A DNA stretch of 54,409 bases from Chromobacterium amazonense (GTDB lineage: Bacteria > Pseudomonadota > Gammaproteobacteria > Burkholderiales > Chromobacteriaceae), in NCBI RefSeq assembly GCF_001855565.1, contig NZ_MKCR01000007.1, positions 1 to 54,409 on the forward strand, written 5' to 3'. Of this stretch, positions 37,114-46,401 are shown one piece after another. The position numbers and the translations under genes were made by a program. The notes beneath the pieces were generated by a model. That model saw nothing but the letters and a program-made list of their open reading frames with translations. It ran no database searches and was not told the DNA's origin. The number at the start of each line of letters is the position of its first letter. Position 1 is the first letter of the stretch.

Positions 37114-38417
37114 TGCAACGAATTATCTCTCAAGCACAAAAACTAGAAAAATTAATGCGAGCCCCACTTTTAAATAGCGCCTTTTGGTGTGGCGTCGGCT
37201 CAATAGCAACAAATGGCGTAAACATCCTATCCCAAATTATTGCTGCTCGAATAATTGGTAAAGAAGCGTACGGGCAACTTGTCTTACTTCAAAGCACAAC
37301 TTCCACCATTGGTATTTTTGCAGGACTGGGTATTGGCATCACCGCCACAAGATATGTGGCCGCTCTCAAAGACAGTTCGCCCGAGCGATTAATTAATATT
37401 CTTACCCTAGCTGAAATAGCATTATTAGTGATTGGCGTGTTTTTATCCATGATAATAGGATTCCAACATGATTTTATTGCAGTTAATATTTTGAAATCCC
37501 CAGAAATTTCATCACCATTGTTCATTTCCGCATTTGCCATACCCATTATCTCTATTGACAACTACAAAAAAAGCATTTTAATTGGTTTGTCAAAATATAG
37601 AGACTTTGCTTATAGCTCATTATTGGGATGCATACCAAGCATCCCAATAATAGCCATCCTCGCCATTAAATTTGGAATTCTGGGCGTTGCCATATCAATG
37701 TTAGTCTCCGCAATCATTCAATTATCTATCAGTAGTTTATTTTGCAAGAAGAGCATTAAATATAGAGCACCGTTTAGATTTATAAAAAAATCCCTTCAAG
37801 AATGGAAAGTTTTACGCGATTTTGCATTACCAGCATTACTGTCCTCAGTACTTGTTACGCCTACGCACTGGGTTTGCCAAACACTGCTTGTACACTTTGA
37901 CAGCAATAGTTATTCAGATGTTGCCACATTGGGAATTGCGATGCAATGGTTTAATATTGCCATATTTCTTCCCAATATTATAGGTAGAGCATTATTGCCA
38001 ATTTTGGTTAAAGATAAAGCATCAAGAAATTTTAAAGCATCATTGCTAATAAATATACTATCTGCTCTCTCAGTTTCACTTCCGATAGCTACCTTAAGCT
38101 CAATAGTAATGAGTTGGTATGGCAGAGACTTTTCCAATTCTACACCATTAGAAATATCATCCTTTACAGCAGTTATTTACGCCATATCCATACCAGTAGC
38201 TCAAGCTTTAGCAGCCCAGGAAAAAATGTGGATCGGCTTTATAATGAATCTTGGTTGGGCTATTGCATACATTTCCCTTTCTTTCCTCATGGTTCATCAT
38301 GGGGCGACTGGTATTATGTTTGCAATGGCCATTGCCTACATAATGCATGTTTTTTGGAGCCTTTTTGCTTACAATATGCTTAAAAAAAGAACAGCCAAGT
38401 TAGCCCACTATTATTAA
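37110..38417 (+). CDS. wzx: Polysaccharide flippase (Wzx-type, MATE/MOP superfamily)
   Basis: A 435-residue membrane protein with about 12 hydrophobic helices and short loops, the usual plan of Wzx O-unit flippases. The N-terminal part [21 protein letters not shown] resembles the family start, and [20 protein letters not shown] is the typical first loop-helix. It moves lipid-linked repeat units across the inner membrane. AT-rich, translationally coupled to wecB. The symbol rests on context (wecB, wzy and glycosyltransferases nearby); sequence identity in this family is too low to name a donor. Confidence 0.85.
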   Translation: MMQRIISQAQKLEKLMRAPLLNSAFWCGVGSIATNGVNILSQIIAARIIGKEAYGQLVLLQSTTSTIGIFAGLGIGITATRYVAALKDSSPERLINILTLAEIALLVIGVFLSMIIGFQHDFIAVNILKSPEISSPLFISAFAIPIISIDNYKKSILIGLSKYRDFAYSSLLGCIPSIPIIAILAIKFGILGVAISMLVSAIIQLSISSLFCKKSIKYRAPFRFIKKSLQEWKVLRDFALPALLSSVLVTPTHWVCQTLLVHFDSNSYSDVATLGIAMQWFNIAIFLPNIIGRALLPILVKDKASRNFKASLLINILSALSVSLPIATLSSIVMSWYGRDFSNSTPLEISSFTAVIYAISIPVAQALAAQEKMWIGFIMNLGWAIAYISLSFLMVHHGATGIMFAMAIAYIMHVFWSLFAYNMLKKRTAKLAHYY

Positions 38418-38574
38418 TTTTTGCATGGACAAACAATTATATTAAGATAAATGCTATGAACTGATTGTTTTGTGCATAGTAGCTTTGCACACGTTCAACG
38501 CTGCCGCATGTGTATTATTGATGATGGACATGAAGGCACTATTAACTTAAACACGTAAAATCTTACAAGAAGAT

Positions 38575-39513
38575 ATGGACAAATTTTACAGAAACAAAGC
38601 CGACATTAATCCAGCAACAAAAGAATATATAGAGGCCATATTGGAAGCTGGTAGAAATAATACCAACTCAATTCTTACAATAGAAGCCCTTGCATTTCTG
38701 TTTGCCAAGGTAAAGAACTTCAAAAAAAAGCACATTGTCTGGTTTCAAGGCATTCGACCTGAGGAAGCTAGAATGATTGGAAGTAATTTTGTAACATGCT
38801 TGATATGGAATATACTTGAATATTTTGCATTAAAAACAGCCGATATCAAGATATTTGTATCACAAAGCATGCTTGATCATTACAAAAAGAAGTATAACAT
38901 TTCTCCTAATAACTATATTATTCAAGCCTGCTTCAATAAAAACATTTTAAATTTTGACAAATGGAACATTTCAAAGTATAGCACCCCTAGTTTTGTATAT
39001 GCCGGTAGCATGTCAAAATGGCAATGCATTGATGATATGTTAGCATTATTCATACGGATCCAGAAAAATATGCCAAATGCATCATTGGCAATATTTACGG
39101 CTGATATTGCTACGGCTCATAAAAAGCTCGAAGCATATGGTGTGGAAAATGCTTTGGTTAGCTCGGTTCCATTAGAAGAGATTGATTACGAAATTTCAAA
39201 ATACAAATATGGGTTTGTTGTAAGAGATGATTCCATCGTCAATATAGTATCAACTCCAACTAAAATTAACTCTTATTTGTCAGTAGGCACCATTCCTATC
39301 GTGAGTAAATCAATCGGCTTCACCAATGACATTCATACCGAATATTTCTTGAAAATATCCTCTGATTTAGACGAAGCAGCTTCTGAAGTTTTACTATTTA
39401 ACGAAAAAATCCTTGATGCCAGAGATTTGTACAAAGCATACTCTGCTCTATTTTCAGAGCTGTATTCTATCGAAAATTTTAAAAAAAAGATAACCGATTT
39501 AATTAACTCTTAA
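38575..39513 (+). CDS. Glycosyltransferase, GT-B fold, probably GT4-like
   Basis: A 312-residue AT-rich protein. The second half fits a GT-B donor domain: FVYAGSMSKWQCIDDMLALF (glycine loop of the C-terminal Rossmann domain), LAIFTADIATAHKKL, then the TPTKINSYLSVGTIPIVSKS block near residue 225 in the usual UDP-sugar position. The first half contains HIVWFQGIRPEEARM and is shorter than in most GT4 enzymes; a weak ribosome site and 157 gene-free bases upstream leave open that the N-terminus was lost. Acceptor and donor cannot be predicted. An IS3 element begins 30 bases after the stop. Confidence 0.7.
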   Translation: MDKFYRNKADINPATKEYIEAILEAGRNNTNSILTIEALAFLFAKVKNFKKKHIVWFQGIRPEEARMIGSNFVTCLIWNILEYFALKTADIKIFVSQSMLDHYKKKYNISPNNYIIQACFNKNILNFDKWNISKYSTPSFVYAGSMSKWQCIDDMLALFIRIQKNMPNASLAIFTADIATAHKKLEAYGVENALVSSVPLEEIDYEISKYKYGFVVRDDSIVNIVSTPTKINSYLSVGTIPIVSKSIGFTNDIHTEYFLKISSDLDEAASEVLLFNEKILDARDLYKAYSALFSELYSIENFKKKITDLINS

Positions 39514-39542
39514 TAATTTTATTAAAAATCCAACCCGCCACT

Positions 39543-40757
39543 TGTAATGACCCACTAAAAGCCTGCTCAGATCATAATTCACACAGGAGCATGTGATGAG
39601 TATAACCATGTGAAGAAGAAATCAAACGTTGGACCGCCAAGCGCAAAGCCGCTCTGGTGATGGAAATCATTCAGGGCAAGACCACCGTGGCCGAGGCTTC
39701 TCGGTCCTTTGACCTGACGCCATCAGAAGTCGAAGAATGGGTCGATGAGGCCAAGCGCGGCATGGAGAATGCGCTGCGGGCCAAACCGATGGGGATCCGC
39801 GAGCAGTACGAGAAACAGATCAAGGACCTCCAAGAGGCGTATGGCGAAGTCATGCTGGAGTTACGTGCCAGAAAAAAATTACAGTCCCTGTTGGGCGAGG
39901 ACGACAAGTAATCGAGTCCGTTCGGCAGGGACTGGCTGAAGATGGCATCCGGGTTCCGGTCAGCTCCTTGTGCCGTTGGTTTGGCATCCCGCGGCGCACG
40001 GTGTATTACCGTGAGCAGAAGGCTGAGCCCAAACTCCAGCAGCGCTTCGTCGCGCCGATCAAGGCGATGCTCGAGGAAAATCCTTCATTCGGCTATCGAA
40101 CGGTCGCGGGCCTTCTGGGTTTGAACAAGAACACGGTGCGACGGCTCTTTCAGCTCAAGGGCTGGCAGGTGAAAAAACGCGCGGTGGGCTTCCGCCCGCG
40201 TGTGCAAGCATTGCCTTCGGTAGCGAAGCGGCCAAATGAGCGTTGGGCCACCGATCTGTGCCGTATCTGGTCGGGAAAGGATGGCTGGAGTCACCTGGCG
40301 CTGGTGATTGACTGTTGTACCCGGGAGTTGCTTGGCTGGCATTTGTCACGCAGCGGCAAGTCGAAGACAGCCGAATCGGCACTTGAGCATGCGCTCATCA
40401 GTCGATTTGGCTGCCTAGGGCGTGTGCCGGAGAAGTTCTTGCTGAGAAGCGATAACGGTTTGGTCTTTACCAGTCGGAACTACACGGCATTGGTGAGGAG
40501 CTACGGCTTGCAGCAAGAGTTCATCACGCCATATACGCCAGAACAGAACGGCATGGTAGAGCGGGTGATCCGGACGTTGAAAGAGCAATGCGTTCACCGT
40601 CATCGGTTTGAAAGCCTGACGCACGCTAGCCGTGTCATTGCAGACTGGATCGGGTTCTACAACCACCGGCGTCCCCACCAGACCTTAGGGATGAAAACGC
40701 CGGCGATGGCATATCAATTAGCAGCCTGGCCTGAGCAGAAAGTGCTGGGTCATTACA
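39543..40757 (+). mobile_element. IS3-family element (complete ends, orfA damaged)
   Basis: It is 1215 bp long. The ends are TGTAATGACCCA and its inverse TGGGTCATTACA (with one base variation inside), and a direct repeat CACT flanks it on both sides (39539-39542 and 40758-40761), so this is a clean insertion into the AT-rich cluster. Its GC content is far above the host sequence. A diverged truncated relative lies at 47317-48208. Confidence 0.9.
39596..39911 (+). pseudogene. IS3-family OrfA, frameshifted near its start
   Basis: Compared with the intact relative at 47841-48158, one extra T after the fifth codon (ATG-T-GAAGAAG) creates an immediate stop and shifts the frame. The remaining frame (39657-39911) still encodes the DUF1153-like helix-turn-helix part (TTVAEASRSFDLTPSEVEEW) and the coiled coil near EQYEKQIKDLQEAY. 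A shortened OrfA from an internal ATG is possible but would lack the first ~20 residues, so the element is probably inactive. Confidence 0.8.
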
Positions 40758-40831
40758 CACTCACCAAATTTAAGAACCTATTTATGAGGCTTTGTTGCAC
40801 AAATCCACCAAGGGCCAGACTGATAGAATGA
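39968..40831 (+). CDS. IS3-family transposase OrfB
   Basis: The rve-type integrase half with WATDLCRIWSG (first Asp), LLRSDNGLVFTS (second Asp) and EQNGMVERVIRTLKEQC (Glu). The coding frame is open upstream to about 39909, next to the orfA stop, and the active enzyme would be an OrfA-OrfB frameshift fusion. The C-terminus runs past the right end of the element (40757) into the neighbouring IS remnant for about 25 codons, so the last residues are not native. With orfA broken, transposition is doubtful. Confidence 0.85.
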   Translation: MCRWFGIPRRTVYYREQKAEPKLQQRFVAPIKAMLEENPSFGYRTVAGLLGLNKNTVRRLFQLKGWQVKKRAVGFRPRVQALPSVAKRPNERWATDLCRIWSGKDGWSHLALVIDCCTRELLGWHLSRSGKSKTAESALEHALISRFGCLGRVPEKFLLRSDNGLVFTSRNYTALVRSYGLQQEFITPYTPEQNGMVERVIRTLKEQCVHRHRFESLTHASRVIADWIGFYNHRRPHQTLGMKTPAMAYQLAAWPEQKVLGHYTLTKFKNLFMRLCCTNPPRARLIE

Positions 40832-41808
40832 ATGTATGAGCAAGCCCGCCTCGCCAAAGTACAAGACCACGCACAGGAAACGCCTACGATGCAGCGATCA
40901 AGGCGCGCAGATCGCTGATGATCTGGCTAGGCCGCGACATTGAGTTGGAGCGCCACGCCATGTGGCAAGCTCGAGCGGCAGGACTTCCGCGATGCTCCAT
41001 TCAGCTCTGCCTGATGATCAAATGCCTGTTCAACCTTGCGCTCCGCCAAACCGCTGGCATGGTGCAAAGCCTACTCAGCGTGGCAGGGCTGGTTTGGCCT
41101 ACGCCGGATTACAGCACGGTCTGCCGGCGCCAGAAATCTCTACAGGTGGCGATTCCATACACTCCGGCCACAACAGGCTGCATCTGCTAATCGACAGCAC
41201 CGGCATTAAGATACCGGGTGAGGGTGAGTGGAAAACAAAGAAGCATGTGCGGAATACCACCGCCAGTGGCACACTGGTACAATTGAGCATTGATGCTGAG
41301 ACGCTGGAAATCTGGGCGATTGAAGTGATCGACAACTCGGTGGGCGACGCGCCGATGCTACCTGAGCTACTGGGCCAGATTCCAGTGGAAGAACCGATTG
41401 CCTCTGTCGGTGGTGATGGGGCCTACAACACCAAGAGTTGCCGCGATAGCTAAACGGCAAGCGGAAGCGGTGATCCCCACTCGCAAGAATGCCAAGCCTT
41501 GGAAAAAGAACCGCCTGGGCGCGCGGAATGAGATTCTACGTGCGACGCGCCATCTGGGCCGGGCTATCTGTAAAAAATGGAGCAGCTATCATCGGCGCAG
41601 CCTAGTGGCAACTAAGATGCGTTGCTTCAAATTGCTGGGCGAGCGCGTCATTGCAAGAGACTTTGACCGGCAAGTTGCCGAGTTGCTGATTCGGGCAGCA
41701 ATGCTGAATCGCTTCAAAGGTCAGGGGACACCGGTGATGGTGCGCATGCATAAATCCGCTTGGGGAAAGGGACTTTGCCTGTTGAATCCTATTTATAGCC
41801 GCGCATAA
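40788..41808 (+). pseudogene. Decayed IS5-like element and transposase
   Basis: The left end GGCTTTGTTGCAC (40788) and a start MSKPASPKYKTT (40836) are recognisable. The frame then breaks several times: pieces of the transposase appear in different frames at 40910-41190 (LMIWLGRDIELERHAMW), 41100-41453 (LLIDSTGIKIPGEGEW, VGGDGAYNTKSC) and 41398-41808 (IPTRKNAKPWKKN, YHRRSLVATKMRCFK). It is a diverged relative of the remnant at 5981-6824. No right inverted repeat was found. It lies 30 bases after the IS3 element, so the two form one block between a glycosyltransferase and wzy. Confidence 0.85.
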
Positions 41809-41944
41809 TACTCCTCCACGGTTAAACATCGGCCCTATTAGTGTCTAAATTATCTGAATTTTTTCTTTTATGGTGATAAATGATATGAACCACCAGGTTT
41901 AAAAATAGCTTTTATTAACAGCAAGATATTTATCCAGGTAAATA

Positions 41945-42991
41945 ATGGCACTTACAATTATCGCACTAGGCATCACCATTTTAATAACTGCTATTTTTTG
42001 TAGTTACGCCAAAACGAACACACCCTCAAATCTTGTTATTAATTGGTTACTTTCTATTTCTTTAATAACATTATTATCACTAAGAGGAACAAGCTTTGAT
42101 TTTGACTCAATGACTTATGAGAACATTTTCAATTCAATTCTTCAGGACGATTTTATTTTTGACCCCTCATCCTACATAACCTCCATTGAACCAGGATTTT
42201 TAGCTATTTCATACATTGTTATTGCATTGGGATTTGGATTTTCTACTGTTCAATTATTTTTTGCAGCCGCATCTATATTGATATATAAAAAAATACTATC
42301 AGAAACTTCAGTAAAATTATTTCCAATTGCTCTTTTTATATATTATTGCACCGGATTTCTTGTTCGGGAATTTACGCAAATTCGATTTGGCCTTTCAGTT
42401 GCCATTGGTTCATTATCAATGATTCTTTACTTTAAAGAACAAAAGACAAAATCTTTTATTGCCTTAATTATTAGTTCGTTATTTCATGCGTCCGCCCTAT
42501 TAGTGCCATGCTTTATTATATCAATGAGACTCTCTAACACAATAAAATATTCAAAAATAAAATATACGTACGCCTTTATATTATTACTTTCCGTCCTCAT
42601 CTCCGCCTCCTTGAACTACTGCACAGATTTTTTTTCGTTTTTCTCCATAGGGCGATTTGATAGATATACTGGAACTGATGAACTTGGAGATAGCCTCCCC
42701 TGGCTTATTCAATGCGTGATATTCTTAGCATCAACACTTATTATTAAACCATCCAGTATTAAACATCATCTACTCCTTCCTATTGCAGTAACAACACTAG
42801 CACTATGTATCGTGTTTTACAATTTTCAAATCCTACAACGCTTTTCCATATATGGATTTATATTTATATCCATCACTGCCACTCAACTCGTTAGTGAGTT
42901 GGGATGGAAGAGAAATTTTGTTGTTTTTTTCATGTTCCCTTTATTTTCTACGTCATTGATTTTTAAAATATCCTCTTTGATTGCAAATTAG
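41945..42991 (+). CDS. wzy: O-antigen/polysaccharide polymerase, EpsG-like
   Basis: A 348-residue membrane protein with about ten hydrophobic segments. A central periplasmic-loop stretch FLVREFTQIRFGLSVAIG is the recognisable signature of the EpsG/Wzy group, and the DRYTGTDELGDS loop lies near residue 240. Such proteins polymerise lipid-linked repeat units in the periplasm. Strongly AT-rich like its neighbours. Naming as wzy rests on membrane topology, the EpsG-like signature and the presence of wzx; the protein family is too divergent for more. Confidence 0.78.
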   Translation: MALTIIALGITILITAIFCSYAKTNTPSNLVINWLLSISLITLLSLRGTSFDFDSMTYENIFNSILQDDFIFDPSSYITSIEPGFLAISYIVIALGFGFSTVQLFFAAASILIYKKILSETSVKLFPIALFIYYCTGFLVREFTQIRFGLSVAIGSLSMILYFKEQKTKSFIALIISSLFHASALLVPCFIISMRLSNTIKYSKIKYTYAFILLLSVLISASLNYCTDFFSFFSIGRFDRYTGTDELGDSLPWLIQCVIFLASTLIIKPSSIKHHLLLPIAVTTLALCIVFYNFQILQRFSIYGFIFISITATQLVSELGWKRNFVVFFMFPLFSTSLIFKISSLIAN

Positions 42992-43026
42992 AACATTTTT
43001 TTAAACTCCTTACATTGGTAAACTAG

Positions 43027-44085
43027 ATGAAGACCTTGCTAATTATCACTGACGGCCTATGGCGTCCCGCAGGGACCGAAAGAGCCGTAGCAACATTAAT
43101 TAATATGCTTGGCGGCGATTTTAAAATTATCGTTGCAGTTCCAAACTCTACTGAAATTTTCTTTGATATAAATGAACAATTTGAAATAAGAAGCTTAGAA
43201 ATAGGTGATGTCCCGCCTGGGATGAAAAAAATCAACTGGTTAATCAATGCCATACAAAAGCTAAGCTATATGAATCAGACAATAAAACCCGATTTTGTAT
43301 TAAGTACTGTTTATGTTTTCAACATAATAACATCTTTAATATTCAAGAATAGTAAAAACCTTCTGTGCGAACACATCAACTATCACTATCACGGAAAAAT
43401 TAGAAGCATTATACGTAAGTTTTTTTACGCTAAAAATAATAATGCAGTTATTTGCCTGACCGAAAAGGATAAATTGCTTCATGAAAATAATGGCTGCCGT
43501 GCAATTGTTATCACAAATGCAGCGCCAATGATAACGGACGTACCTCCCTCAGAAAGCAGAGATAAGACTATCCTTGCAGTCGGGCGGTTTGAGTATCAAA
43601 AAGGATTTGATCGACTTATTGATGCTTTTCATCTATCAGGCGTCTACAATCATGGATGGCGGCTAAAAATTGTTGGTGAAGGCTCTTTGAAGGAAAACAT
43701 AAAAACAAGAGCACAAGATATTGGAGTTAAAGATTTTATAGACTTTGTAGGCAATACAAAAGATATGGCTTCAATATACTCCAAGAGCTCGTTTTTCGTT
43801 ATGAGCAGCCATTTTGAAGCTTTTCCAATGGTGCTCTTAGAAGCCGCTTCATATGCCTTGCCATTAATTTCATTTGATTGTGAGACTGGCCCCAAGGAAA
43901 TAATTGGAGACAGCGGTGCCGGGATTTTAATACCTCAAAACGATATTAAAGGACTGGCTGAAGCCATTAAATTAACATCACTTGACAATGCATTTAGGGC
44001 TGAAATGTCTTTAAAATCTGAATTTATCGTAAACAGATACACCCCAGCAAGCATCAAGAAAAAATGGCTGAAAGTATTAAGATAA
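43027..44085 (+). CDS. Glycosyltransferase family 4
   Basis: A 352-residue GT-B glycosyltransferase. The N-terminal glycine-rich start (LIITDGLWRPAGTERAVATL) binds the acceptor side. The C-terminal half shows TILAVGRFEYQKGFDRLIDAF, LKIVGEGSLKENIK, and the EX7E-type donor site FEAFPMVLLEAASYALPLISFD (residues about 265-288), all typical of GT4. It is cytoplasmic and would add one sugar to the lipid-linked unit. It is four bases upstream of the next glycosyltransferase, so both share a transcript. AT-rich. Confidence 0.9.
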   Translation: MKTLLIITDGLWRPAGTERAVATLINMLGGDFKIIVAVPNSTEIFFDINEQFEIRSLEIGDVPPGMKKINWLINAIQKLSYMNQTIKPDFVLSTVYVFNIITSLIFKNSKNLLCEHINYHYHGKIRSIIRKFFYAKNNNAVICLTEKDKLLHENNGCRAIVITNAAPMITDVPPSESRDKTILAVGRFEYQKGFDRLIDAFHLSGVYNHGWRLKIVGEGSLKENIKTRAQDIGVKDFIDFVGNTKDMASIYSKSSFFVMSSHFEAFPMVLLEAASYALPLISFDCETGPKEIIGDSGAGILIPQNDIKGLAEAIKLTSLDNAFRAEMSLKSEFIVNRYTPASIKKKWLKVLR

Positions 44086-44089
44086 AATC

Positions 44090-45199
44090 ATGAAAATAAG
44101 TATTTTAGTCACAAAAGGCAATACTGGTGGCGCTCAGCAATATGTTGCAATGCTTGCAAATGGATTAGCTAAGCACGTGGCATCAGTTGAAGTCATATCC
44201 GGGCATGGCATTGGCTTAGACGGATTATTAAAAAACAAATCAATAAAGTACAGCAAATTTGAAAAATTGACAAACAAGAGCTTTATTCAAGATGTCAAGC
44301 TATCTATTAATTTAATTTTAAAAATTCATCGCGGTGATACAGACATACTGCATTTCAATAGTTCAAAAATGCTATTCACCGCCTTTCTGGTATCATTTTT
44401 TGTGGCTCGAGAAAAAATTTACTTCACATGCCATGGGTTTCCTTGGATTCCAATAAATAACTCGGCATTCACAAGATTAAAGAAATTCATATTCAAAGCG
44501 GCCCTAAATAGATTTGGGGGTATTGCATGCGTGTCTTCATATGTATTGAACGAGGTGATAAATTCATGCCGCATTAATAAAAAAAAGGTAAGGCTTATTA
44601 CCAATACACTCCCCCCTGATACATACCCTCCCATTCATAATAAAAATGCTATAATTTTAGGTAAGGGTGATTACAAAATTTCGGCTATATCTCTTTCAGA
44701 ATTGGTTGAAAATAAAGGTATTGCGCCAATGTGCTTATCATTGGCAAAGGAAAAGCAACACCTGCAAGGTCGTTTTGAATGGCATGTTTTTGGTAATGGT
44801 GCCTTGCTAGAAAAATTGCAATGCCTTGTTAATAAATTAGGATTGGAAAAAATAGTAATTTTTAAAGGCTACTCAAAAGATATTAAACATAGCATACATA
44901 AATACGATCTCTTAATAATTCCTTCAATCAATGAGGCATTTGGACTTGTAGCACTTGAAGCCTCAGCACAAGGAACTTTTGTCATTGGAAATAATGTCGG
45001 TGGAATTCCAGATGCACTTATAAATCAAGAGTTCGGGACTGTCGTTGAGGGGCATGATAGAATAGTTCAGCAAATTTTAAATTTTATTGATCACACAGAT
45101 TTACTTCCTGCCCCTCCCAGATTAGAACATGCATACTGGGAAGAAAAATATAATCTATGGGTAGATTCTCATTTATTATTTTTGAATGTGAAACATTAG
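44090..45199 (+). CDS. Glycosyltransferase family 4
   Basis: A 369-residue GT-B enzyme. It starts ISILVTKGNTGGAQQYVAML (acceptor-site glycine loop). The C-terminal domain has AISLSELVENKGIAPMCLSL, WHVFGNGALLEKLQ and the EX7E site NEAFGLVALEASAQGTFVIG followed by GGIPDAL. It is the last gene of the AT-rich polysaccharide segment. Its stop codon overlaps the stop of a transposase fragment on the other strand, so the transposon debris abuts the gene exactly and the C-terminus may have been slightly altered. Confidence 0.9.
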   Translation: MKISILVTKGNTGGAQQYVAMLANGLAKHVASVEVISGHGIGLDGLLKNKSIKYSKFEKLTNKSFIQDVKLSINLILKIHRGDTDILHFNSSKMLFTAFLVSFFVAREKIYFTCHGFPWIPINNSAFTRLKKFIFKAALNRFGGIACVSSYVLNEVINSCRINKKKVRLITNTLPPDTYPPIHNKNAIILGKGDYKISAISLSELVENKGIAPMCLSLAKEKQHLQGRFEWHVFGNGALLEKLQCLVNKLGLEKIVIFKGYSKDIKHSIHKYDLLIIPSINEAFGLVALEASAQGTFVIGNNVGGIPDALINQEFGTVVEGHDRIVQQILNFIDHTDLLPAPPRLEHAYWEEKYNLWVDSHLLFLNVKH

Positions 45200-45330
45200 A
45201 TGCCAGGTCCCGACTGTTTGTATACCCGCTTAAGAAATAGCTCAGGTTTCTTTTGCTGCCATTCCTTGAGCGCCTCTACCGGCGATTTGTGCCCTAGCAG
45301 GCCGTTGAAAAACCAACGGCCACCCATTTG
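45196..45330 (-). pseudogene. C-terminal fragment of an integrase-type transposase
   Basis: On the minus strand the frame reads ...NGLLGHKSPVEALKEW and ends PELFLKRVYKQSGPGI-stop, the usual C-terminus of IS481/IS3-like transposases. Upstream the frame stops within a few codons, and the IS5-like gene begins on the other strand at 45368, so only the last ~40 residues survive. Family assignment is tentative. Confidence 0.6.
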
Positions 45331-45367
45331 GTATAATCAAGCATCCAACGCAACACGGAAGCACCCG

Positions 45368-46063
45368 ATGAGAGGCATCCGCAACAACAGTCAGACGAAC
45401 CTGTTCTACTACGTCCAGCTGGAAGATCGCATCCCGGCCAATCACCCGCTACGCAAGATCCGCCAGATGGCCGACCTGGTGCTCGGCTCGATGAATGACG
45501 TATTCGACGGCTTATATTCCCGCGTCGGGCGGCCTTCGATTCCGCCCGAACATCTGCTGCGCGCCTCCCTGCTGCAAGTGCTCTATACCATCCGCTCCGA
45601 GCGGCTGCTGGTCGAGCAACTGGACTATAACCTGCTGTTTCGCTGGTTCGTCGGCCTTTCCGCCGATGCCCGCGTATGGGACCACTCGACCTTCTCGCAA
45701 AATCGCGACCGCTTGTTTACCGAAGACGTCGCCCGCGCCTTCTTCATTCGGGTACGCAGCCTGGCCGAGTGGGGCAAGCTGACCAGCGACGAACACTTCA
45801 GCGTCGACGGCACACTGATCGATGCCTGGGCGTCCCACAAAAGCTTTGTCCGCAAGGATGACGACACGTCCCCACCAGAAGGGCGCAATCCGGACGTCGA
45901 TTTCCGGGGCGAGAAACGCAGCAACAAGACCCACCAATCCAGAACCGATCCGGAAGCGCGACTGGCCCGCAAGAGCGCCGGCGACGCCAGCCGCCTGTGC
46001 CATATGGCCCATATCCTGACCGAAAACCGCAACGGCCTGGTCGTGGACGTCTCGGTGTCCGAG
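45368..46063 (+). pseudogene. IS5/IS1182-like transposase, 3'-truncated by IS3 copy B
   Basis: It encodes the first 232 residues of a DDE transposase: FYYVQLEDRIPANHPLRKIR, then the DUF772 domain GRPSIPPEHLLRASLLQVLY and LDYNLLFRWFVGLSADARVW, and the first catalytic Asp in FSVDGTLIDAWAS. The frame is cut after VVDVSVSE by the left end of IS3 copy B (46064). The second half of the gene is not found on the other side of that element, so this is not a simple insertion. Confidence 0.88.
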
Positions 46064-46125
46064 TGATCTGCTCCCCTCAGCTCCTACCAATCAAAAGTAG
46101 AGAGAAGTCTGTCACTTGAAGGAAA

Positions 46126-46401
46126 ATGACGGATATGAAGAAGAGCAGATACACCGAAGAGCAGATCATCGGCTTTCTCAAGCAGGCCGAACTCGGCATG
46201 GCCATCAAGGAGGTCTGCCGCCAGGGAGGCTTCTCTGAAGCCACCTTCTACAAATGGCGAAGCAAATACGGCGGCATGAACGTCGCGGAATTGCAGCGCG
46301 CTCGCGATCTGGAAGCCGAGAATGCCCGGCTCAAGAAGCTGCTGGCCGAAGCCCACCTCGATATCGAAGCTCTCAAGGTCGCCTTCGGGATAAAGCGCTA
46401 G
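46126..46401 (+). CDS. IS3-family transposase OrfA (copy B)
   Basis: A 91-residue helix-turn-helix and leucine-zipper protein, identical to OrfA of copy A. ATG follows AAGGAAAATGACGG, a fair ribosome site. It overlaps orfB, which would be expressed by -1 frameshifting near GGGATAAAG at the orfA end. Confidence 0.93.
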   Translation: MTDMKKSRYTEEQIIGFLKQAELGMAIKEVCRQGGFSEATFYKWRSKYGGMNVAELQRARDLEAENARLKKLLAEAHLDIEALKVAFGIKR

